From contig CAJQUW010005328.1 in assembly GCA_907163375.1 (NCBI GenBank), forward strand, positions 310,001-374,000: 64,000 nt of DNA. Reading direction: 5' to 3'. The translations under genes were made by a program, and so were the position numbers. Below the pieces are notes generated by a model. It was not told where the DNA came from and did not search any database. It worked only from the letters and a program-made list of their open reading frames with translations. Every line of letters begins with the position of its first letter. The first letter of the stretch is position 1. Below are positions 57,075 to 64,000 of this stretch, piece by piece. The DNA comes from Prostheceraeus crozeri (taxonomy: Eukaryota; Platyhelminthes; Polycladida; Euryleptidae).

Positions 57075-59191
57075 CAGCAATGCTGGAACAGGGGGGCGAA
57101 GGAGGCACCGCCCCTCTTGCCCTGACTGAGGAGTGGCAAAGGGGGGGCAAAGATGCCCTTGAGCAGAAATGTAGTTACGTGTACAACAATTGTTTTCGAG
57201 ATTTAAGTTCAAGTGGAAGTATTTCTGATGAAATAGTCTTCTTCATTGCTGAGACGTTTTTCCAAAGTACTAAGTTGATTTTGAATAAACATAGGGTGGC
57301 CAGTTATCTCATTTTAGTGATGTAAAATGCAGTCCAGATTCCATGAGTCTCCGGTTTTTTTAAGTCTATAATAGTTAATTACTATTTATAATAATATTAT
57401 ATTATTATCATATTATAATAATATTTTTTTATATCTTTTATAATCAATTATAATAACATAATATCAATATTTTATATTGACATGATAGTATCAGTCAACA
57501 AAGTAACTCGAAAGTATGATGCTACACGCTTGTGTACACTCATAGACCCCTACACTGAAAAATCATGGGTTTATTAACTATATCACCGCCTTATACCTAC
57601 ATTGCATGCTTATATATTGTATTGTATATTGTACTTATATATACTTACATATTGTATGCTTATTATTATTATTCTTATACTTATTAGGACAATTTTAATT
57701 TAGTAGGTACTTTTGTGAGTGAATAGTAATGTTCATCAGTAACAGAAAATATTGGCTTATATCAAACCTAGTTTATGATGCAAATTATACCTCAGTAGGC
57801 TTATTTGTCAGAATGTCCTACACATGTAAGTCTATATCATAGATTAGTGTTTAGTATTGCTCGAATGACCACTACTCGATCATTGCTCGTGTACTCGAAT
57901 GAAGTATCAATGTGTTTATAGGGCATCATAGCAATACAATAGCATGCCGTTTAATTAAAGCTAGGCTGCTACTTGCAGCTCTACAAAAAACATGTACATA
58001 ATTACCTATTCTTGAAATACATAGTTTCCGTAGACTTATTGTTTCATGCTATCCTGTAAGATCGACTATACAAGACCTATCAACGTTTTACGCGCTTTTA
58101 TAAAATCGGCCTTACGAGAAGCGGGAAGTCTTTCCTCTTCATTATAAAATGATTTCTTGCAAATTGGTCTGCTATAGATTTTGTTTTGGCAAATTTGCTG
58201 CTCAAAATAATTCATTGCGATAACTAGAGTTTTTATGTGATGTAATAAAAATGAATTATCAACTGTACACATGCTAATTTTTTCTGAGATGAAATCAGCG
58301 AAGCTTCATAGCTCCATGGACCTATGTATACTGTACTTGAGAATGTATGCCCTTTGCTTAACCAAAAAACTTAAAAATGAAATTACTTTCCCCATTTTCT
58401 GATTTCGTTGTATGAATTATTATAGAACATACCACTACATGCTTGCATATAATTGTATATCAGCAATGTCTGCTATTATGGACACTGAACAATGCATGAT
58501 TTGTGATAAGGCGCGGCAAGTGCAAACCAAACCAAACCACACGCGAAATTTTATTCACGACTGAAGGCGAGCTTCAATTTTACATACTATTAAGTTTACT
58601 AGGCGAGAGCTCTTAGCAGCTAAGTGTCCCCTCACAGCTGATATATTTTCTCTTGCTATTTAGCATGTCTTGTCTTTGTATTTTTAAGATGCCTTATTGA
58701 GATATTTAATGGTAGCCCATTTAACGAATAATTTCATCTAAACAACCAATACTTTCAATCATGTTATCCTGTATTGAATGCTTCAATGCAACGAAATATG
58801 TAATCATCGATCTGAACAATAGCGAATAGAAATCTTCAAATTCTCCAATCAGCATGATCTTGTAGGCTACAAGTAGTCATAGGTTGCTACACGGTACTTT
58901 AGATCTACGACTTATTATTTTTCGGTGAAGAAAATAACGATATAAATGGAAGAGGACTTGTTACTTATTCCTGTCAAAGCAATGAGCTGTGCAAACTATC
59001 GCATAATTCTCGAGCAACACTTTGACATTAAGTAGGCCTACTCGAGTACTCGCGCTTAACACCATTACCCTGATCTGTATGTCTTAAAGATTGTAATGGA
59101 TTGAGCTTCTTGGTATGGAAAATTTATTTCGGTATGTGCCCTGCTCTAACATTCTTGCTCCCCTTGCCCAAAATTTGTTCCGGCATCCCTG
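57075..59191. mobile_element. Non-autonomous hAT element
   Basis: The left end is CAGCAATGCTGGAACAGGGG and the right end, on the minus strand, CAGGGATGCCGGAACA. The flanks GTGCCAGC (57067-57074) and GTACCAGC (59192-59199) agree at seven of eight. The 2.1 kb interior is AT-rich with no transposase. Confidence 0.72.
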
Positions 59192-59195
59192 GTAC

Positions 59196-59320
59196 CAGCC
59201 GATGTGAATTTTGAATTTGTGATCAGTCTGTCTGATGATGGTCAATGCATATTGACCAAAATTAATTACAAAGGAAAAAATTAAAAGTTTAGCATCATAA
59301 ACAAAATGAACACCTTTAGT
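59196..59320 (+). repeat. Dispersed repeat with hammerhead-like core (copy 3)
   Basis: The plus strand has CTGATGA, GGTCAATGCATATTGACC (perfect 7-bp stem) and AAAA where GAAA is expected. TTAATT and AATTAA just after could form stem III. Inverted relative to copy 2 on the other side of the hAT element. Confidence 0.4.
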
Positions 59321-59384
59321 CAAGAGCTTTTCAATCTGTTTTGTTATTAATCAGTTTTATGTTTTGTTCATTTTTTTATTTCTG

Positions 59385-60004
59385 GCAATTACGGCCTTGG
59401 CGAATTGCCTTTCCATTGCGTTATTATGATAAACTCCTGTAACGTTAATGTTGAAGTTTTGTTCAATTCCTTCGTGCTGGTTTTCACAGTCTCCATCATA
59501 CAGATGATTCCTGTTATTCCTTTAGTTGTTTGATGTGTTCATTACCTCTTGTTCTTGCATTTCTCGACGTTTCACCAACATACATTGCTTTACATTTGTC
59601 ACAATCTATCTCACAGTTATTCCTGTTGTTCCACAATTTCCTTTTCCTTCTGATTTGCACAATAAGCATTCTCTTTGGCATTTTGTTTTTCGGAAAGAAA
59701 GTGATTCTTGTGGTTTTGATTTCAACGTTGTTCCAGTCTTCTCGATGACATGTTTTGTTTTAACTTGCCAACGTAAAAGTTCGCTGCAATTTAGCATGAC
59801 TCCTAGAAGTTGTTGAGTAGTTGCTGATCTTTCCATGTTCCATGAAACCGCTGATTTGACGTGCATCATCATTTTTGACGACACTTCATTTGCATAAAAC
59901 TCGTAAAATGCATGCATAGTGCTTCGATCATCAATACTCCTTGATTCTATCCATTCTTTTAAGTCGAGAATTGGCAGTTGCTGTAATTGTCTTTTGAAAA
60001 TCAA
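59385..60004 (-). pseudogene. Retroelement Cys-rich plus GIY-YIG endonuclease fragment
   Basis: Minus-strand frame 60004-59606 has KTKHVIEKTGTTLKSKPQES and CQRECLLCKSEGKGNCGTTG (C-x2-C plus C). It continues in other frames with CDKCKAMYVGETSRNARTRG, NEHIK and, near 59430, FNINVTGVYHNNAMERQFA. This Cys-rich stretch followed by YVGETSRN--TRG-EH is a GIY-YIG nuclease type found in invertebrate retroelements, including Penelope-like ones. The reverse transcriptase upstream is not present. One to three breaks. Confidence 0.65.
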
Positions 60005-60199
60005 TTTCTAGTTGCATGCCTCTGTGAAATTCATCTCCCATTCTTAAAACTAATTCAAAGATGGGATTTTATATTCATCAGATAATTAGATAATTCCATT
60101 ATCACCTTCAAAAACGGGAGATGAAATCCAGAGTATACAATAGGAAATTGATTTTCCTTCAAAAGACAATTGCACTTTATTATTATCTTTTTATTTGTT

Positions 60200-60606
60200 T
60201 GCTTGTCTAGTGTTCCAAGAAAATCCCCGGAAAATCTTCATCATTCAGGTAAACGACCGCAGATAACAAACACTTCAAACCGTTCGGTACATATTGCGTT
60301 CGGTACACGAGTTGTTTCTGCATGGGCTTCCTATGCAGATATTGCTCATATGCCAAACGGATTTGGAAACGATGTCATAACTCATAGTCATCACCTTGCC
60401 GACCCACGAAATCCTGATATCCACACCAACACCATCGAATGTCTGTAGGGTAACAGCAAAAAGAAACTCAAACAACTCAATGGAACTAGTTGTTCGCTTT
60501 TCTAATCACTCATCGACGAGTTTGTTTGGGGCTGGCGTAATGATGCATTAAATGGCAAAAAGGTTCTGGGCAAGTTTATTCTTGCAGTGAATGAACAATA
60601 CAATTG
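60200..60606 (+). pseudogene. Merlin-like (ISXO2-like) transposase C-terminal remnant
   Basis: The frame reads FGTRVVSAWASYADIAHMPN, then LADPRNPDIHTNTIECLWGN across one stop codon (TAG at the W position), KKKLKQLNGTSCSLF and SLIDEFVWGWRNDALNGKKV to a stop at 60606. It matches the end of IS1595/ISXO2-type DDE transposases (G-T-I-SD-W-SY, VDP-TG-HTN-IE--W---K, YLDEF-WR). The Asp of the SD-W motif is lost. A TTTGCTTGTCTAG before 60210 looks like a splice acceptor, but no upstream exon was found. Confidence 0.6.
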
Positions 60607-60609
60607 AGT

Positions 60610-63150
60610 ATGTGTGCAGTTTTGAATAATACAACAGACTTTGTATGTTTTTTTTAGTTTACAATTCATTATGTTCCGTAATAAAATATTATACGCCAAA
60701 CTGCAATTTAATTTTGCTGCAATAAAATATGCACAATGATCATTATAATGTGCAAAATCGCCAGAGTATGGCATATGCTAGGAAGGTGTGATGTCTATGG
60801 CGGTTTTAAGTCACAGCTACTGGCACAGCTGTAGATATTCTCATCACTCTCCCGTAGTGTTATTTATTGCACTCTTTCCGCTTAAATGAATCAGTTAACC
60901 AATAAATCCCTCCGTATGATTCTCAGGGTTTCGGAGTTTTCTAGTACTTTTCATTTTGGCCTTCGGTGTATTTAAGTAGTAAACGGATTAAAAAACCTAC
61001 TTTTATGCAGCTTCAGACTCACTATGCAAGTGGTGCACAAAATAATTTCTTTTTCTTGCAGAAAAGGAGCTGCACATTTCCCTAGTTGCAATACCACATA
61101 ATCTCTTGTTCAATATTTCAAGACATGTGTGATAAATTCACGTAAATGTGTTCTTGCTAGATATCTGTATCAGTTAAACAACCGTACATTTTCTAAATGT
61201 GAAGATCTTACGATAACGTGTACTAGAAGCAGGGCATCTCTAACCTGAAAAAATGACAAATTCACTGCCAACTGACGAATAACCTCATTCTACACTAGGC
61301 AATAAAAACTGCATGAACAATGGGCTCTTCAGTCAACTTGACAGCATGAACATGAATTTGTATTCTGAAGCTTTTGATCAACGGGCAAATGAGACCAATG
61401 TCCAAGAAATAAAAAAAATCGGTTAACTGTAAAATGTGCCAGTAGCCAAAATTCGAAAAACTGCCAGTTGCCATAACTTTTTCGGATTTCAATATTTTTC
61501 AAAGATTTTTTCAGAAAACGGATAATTCTAGATGTTCTAAATACTCGTAGGATTAAAATTTCAAAATATACAGACAATTACTGACAATTCCTACATAAGT
61601 GAAAAAAAGGCCAAGAAGCAACGATACCGGTAGCCATAACTTCGTTAAAACATCGTAAATCCAGACGCAGTAGCCACAGTGGCATAATGAAGATGCAAGA
61701 TACTAATACACCATAAAAAGTCTTCACAAATCACACAATCCACCTTGTACTTATCAAAAAACCACGGAATTTAGCTCGGTGAAATTTCAAGAGCAAGCGG
61801 ATGCATGCAAAAATCATATACTTGCGACGGATTGAAAAACTCTTTTCTGATTGGTTAACACAGCTAAAAAGTTTACAACTGTTGAAAAGTAAAGAAAAAG
61901 CGTGTTTCTCAGTAGAGAAATTCAATAGAGCATAGGATTCATCAAAAAATACCACTGAAACATTAAAAATCTTACAGGTAATAATTTTGCATAAAACAGC
62001 CATAATACCATGTTGACATTTGTTATCTCTACCGTTGAGCAGTTTGTTAGACGTCATCAGCTATTGAGTGAATGAAATGAAGGGAATAGTTGAAAATCTC
62101 TGATTGCCCTCAATGTAATTGAGAATCTTTGTTCTCAGCCATTATCATGACGAAATCATACAAAACGGTGGTGCATCTAGCGAATTTTGCAAGGAAGTGT
62201 GTGCAAAATATTGCACTGTAATGTATGTTTGCAAAGAAATGCAGCGTGCGGCTCCGATGTGAAATTCTAAGATATTGATCATCAAGTTCGAAATAGCAGA
62301 GACCACAGACATCGAATACTATGGCAGAGACATTATCACCTTTTCAATCCTTGAGGTTTGGAAAAGTCAATATTTAAACATTGCACTGGGTAAATGCAAA
62401 AAATTACAACGACATGAAATCACCAGAGAATTAAAGACATGAAAACACTACTTGTTTATTCTCTATACATTATACCTCTTTGTAAATCACAATTCAGGAT
62501 GTGCGAAGGTGATGCAATTTTGGGTTTGTGTTGATTATCTCATGACTGTGCGATGGTGTTTGGCACAACATTTTCGGTTGACCATTTTCATCTGGGTACG
62601 TAGATTGTGTTCCATACACAGGTCGCTAAATGCAATGACGTGATCATTTATCGCAATTCCATAGAACAAAGTGGATTGCAATCATTCTACATTCAGCGCT
62701 GCGCTGAATGGACTTACGGCAGACCACACATTTTTTCTGGTAATGCCACTTATTGCATGTGCCTATGATGTATGCAGTCACTGACCTCACAGCTGATGTA
62801 TTCTTTAAATCCTTCATTATCTCTGTAGTCATGCAACCGAGAAATGCGCGCGCAGCAAATAAAAAACCACGTGCCGAAGAATTCTTGCAAGAATCGATGT
62901 ATTATTCGTCTAATGCCTAGTGTCTCTGTATCCCAGACAGATGAAAATATTCCTTCCTCTGTGTCCTAATAACAGGTCAATTCTACCTCAGCAACAAAGC
63001 TAGACGCACCGCATCTGGCGGACATTCCCACGGTTTCGGACGATGATCTTGAACATTGACAGTCGTCTAGACTAATTAGCCGAATTTGTTGCTGTGTAAG
63101 TGATACTATGGATGTAGTTATTGGTGCGAACTAAATATGACGACCTAGAT
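60610..63150. other. Intergenic DNA, nothing recognised
   Basis: About 2.5 kb of AT-rich sequence. Frames at 61295-62057 (minus) have no motif. Several hairpins but no named repeat. Confidence 0.35.
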
Positions 63151-63155
63151 ATGGC

Positions 63156-63275
63156 GTGGTATATAATAGAAAGCGCAAGAGCACGCATTAGTCACGAGTT
63201 GTAAGTTCAGAGACTCTTCACGTACTTCTTAATTATCTTAACATAGTTAAATTTTCTAGTTGAATCAAAGGTAAG
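63156..63275 (+). promoter_or_regulatory. Possible TATA promoter and first non-coding exon
   Basis: GTATATAATAG (63160-63170) is followed by about 100 bp ending TCAAAG|GTAAGT (donor at 63271), the layout of a TATA box, short 5' untranslated exon and strong splice donor. No coding exon follows before the window ends. Inference from motifs only. Confidence 0.25.
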
Positions 63276-63436
63276 TCAGACAGGAGATTTTGGTTGCTCA
63301 CTTTTGGATGTTGTAATGTATTTACATCATTTCTGTCTTCAATCATAGGAATAATAAATTAAAGCACTTTCATTATTTGGGCAGGAAATATTAGGAAAGT
63401 GAAAGTAAATAGCAGTGCTGTTTCTGAAATAGGTTG

Positions 63437-64000
63437 TAGTTCGGAAGCCAGAACAAGTTTCTGCACGGAATGATGACAGAAATGAGACTTTCAAAGAATG
63501 AAGTGATTTGCCCACACTAAAGCTACTACGAGTGAGCGCGTCTGCCGAGTTGTGCCTGTTTCATCTTCTTGTCAGATGGACTAAAAAAATGTTATTGGGA
63601 CGTACATTGACGTTCTTAGCAAAAATGAAATTTTCCAAGTTTTCCATTAATAAGTGGAAAGTACAAAGTCCAGAGTTATAATTTTCGACATGGTATGTCG
63701 TCTAGTCTTTTCTGTAATGTTTCTAGTATCATGTTTCTGTTAGGCAATGCATGCGAGAATGAGGCATAGTCCGGCAGTAAAAACGAGTTTCTGCGGGGTA
63801 TGAGGCCGAGAGTGAGACTATCACAGAATGATGTAGGTACACCCTATGCCTACTACGAATCGGGATGTCTGCCGAGTTCTAGTGAGTTCGTCTTCTTGTC
63901 AGACAGGATCAAAGAAAAATACATGTAAATCCAATGGGACGCAGATTGCAGGTTTTGTTGGCTAATATGAAATTTTGCATGTCTTCTCTGATTAAACGAA
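63437..64000. repeat. Two tandem direct copies of a dispersed repeat, cut by the window edge
   Basis: Copies start at about 63437 and 63770, 333 bp apart. They share GAGTTTCTGC-type starts, GAGACT(T/A)TCA(A/C)AGAATGA, TCTGCCGAGTT and TTCTTGTCAGA. The same family forms the foldback arms at 35926-36588. The right copy runs off the window. Confidence 0.7.

Overview
The window is eukaryotic, AT-rich animal DNA. It has spliced exons with GT/AG borders and TATA and pol III signals, and it is very dense in transposable elements. The mix (hAT, Tc1/mariner, KDZ/Zisupton-like, Merlin-like, CR1-like and RTE LINEs, Penelope-like elements with hammerhead ribozymes, a tRNA-derived SINE with a GGAAGGGCATCCG-type tail) fits a marine invertebrate. 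The palindrome TAGGCCTA recurs in the non-coding DNA, which makes me lean towards an ambulacrarian such as an echinoderm, but this is only a guess. All coordinates were read by eye.

One host gene is clear: nucleobindin (NUCB1/NUCB2 family), on the minus strand, entering at 45382 and running left to 4842 or beyond. Six coding exons (45382-45272, 35381-35277, 35210-34948, 9227-9092, 9032-8942, 4900-4842) join in frame to 255 residues: signal peptide, N-terminal helical region, basic/coiled region, first EF-hand. The second EF-hand and C-terminus were not found and probably lie left of the window. A TATA box and an AP-1-type site precede the start codon. Two introns are tiny (59 and 65-66 bp). 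The others are about 4, 9.9 and 25.7 kb and hold most of the transposons.

Layout. 1-3114: a foldback element carrying a mariner-like (DD41E) insertion. 3.1-9.2 kb: nucleobindin introns with foldback arrays, a solo-LTR-like fossil, a SINE, and exons 4-6. 10.2-11.8 kb: a decayed hAT. 12.5-13.2 kb: a foldback. 14.1-22.9 kb: a three-level nest. A CR1-like LINE is split by a hAT-like element with a 6-bp target duplication (15428-22516), and that is split by a 4.27-kb element with 392-bp terminal inverted repeats (15764-20036). 27.2-30.3 kb: two gene-less hAT elements with perfect 8-bp target duplications. 31.6-34.2 kb: an element with 14-bp terminal repeats, a 4-bp duplication, a DDE-like gene and eight copies of a 14-bp iteron. 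34.6-36.6 kb: SINE, exons 2-3, foldback. 38.0-41.7 kb: a Penelope-like element with a hAT inside it, followed by a long palindrome whose two arms each carry a hammerhead ribozyme. 41.8-44.9 kb: a Tc1-like element and an RTE LINE with a perfect target duplication. 45.3-45.5 kb: nucleobindin exon 1 and promoter. 46.8 kb: BEL/Pao fossil. 52.8-56.6 kb: KDZ-like element containing a LINE fragment. 57-60.6 kb: hAT, a GIY-YIG fragment, a Merlin-like transposase remnant. 60.6-64 kb: mostly unrecognised, with a tandem repeat pair at the right edge.

The best candidate for something poorly described is the iteron-bearing element at 31613-34165. The 392-bp-TIR element at 15764-20036 comes second, and the ribozyme-bearing palindrome at 40585-41685 third.
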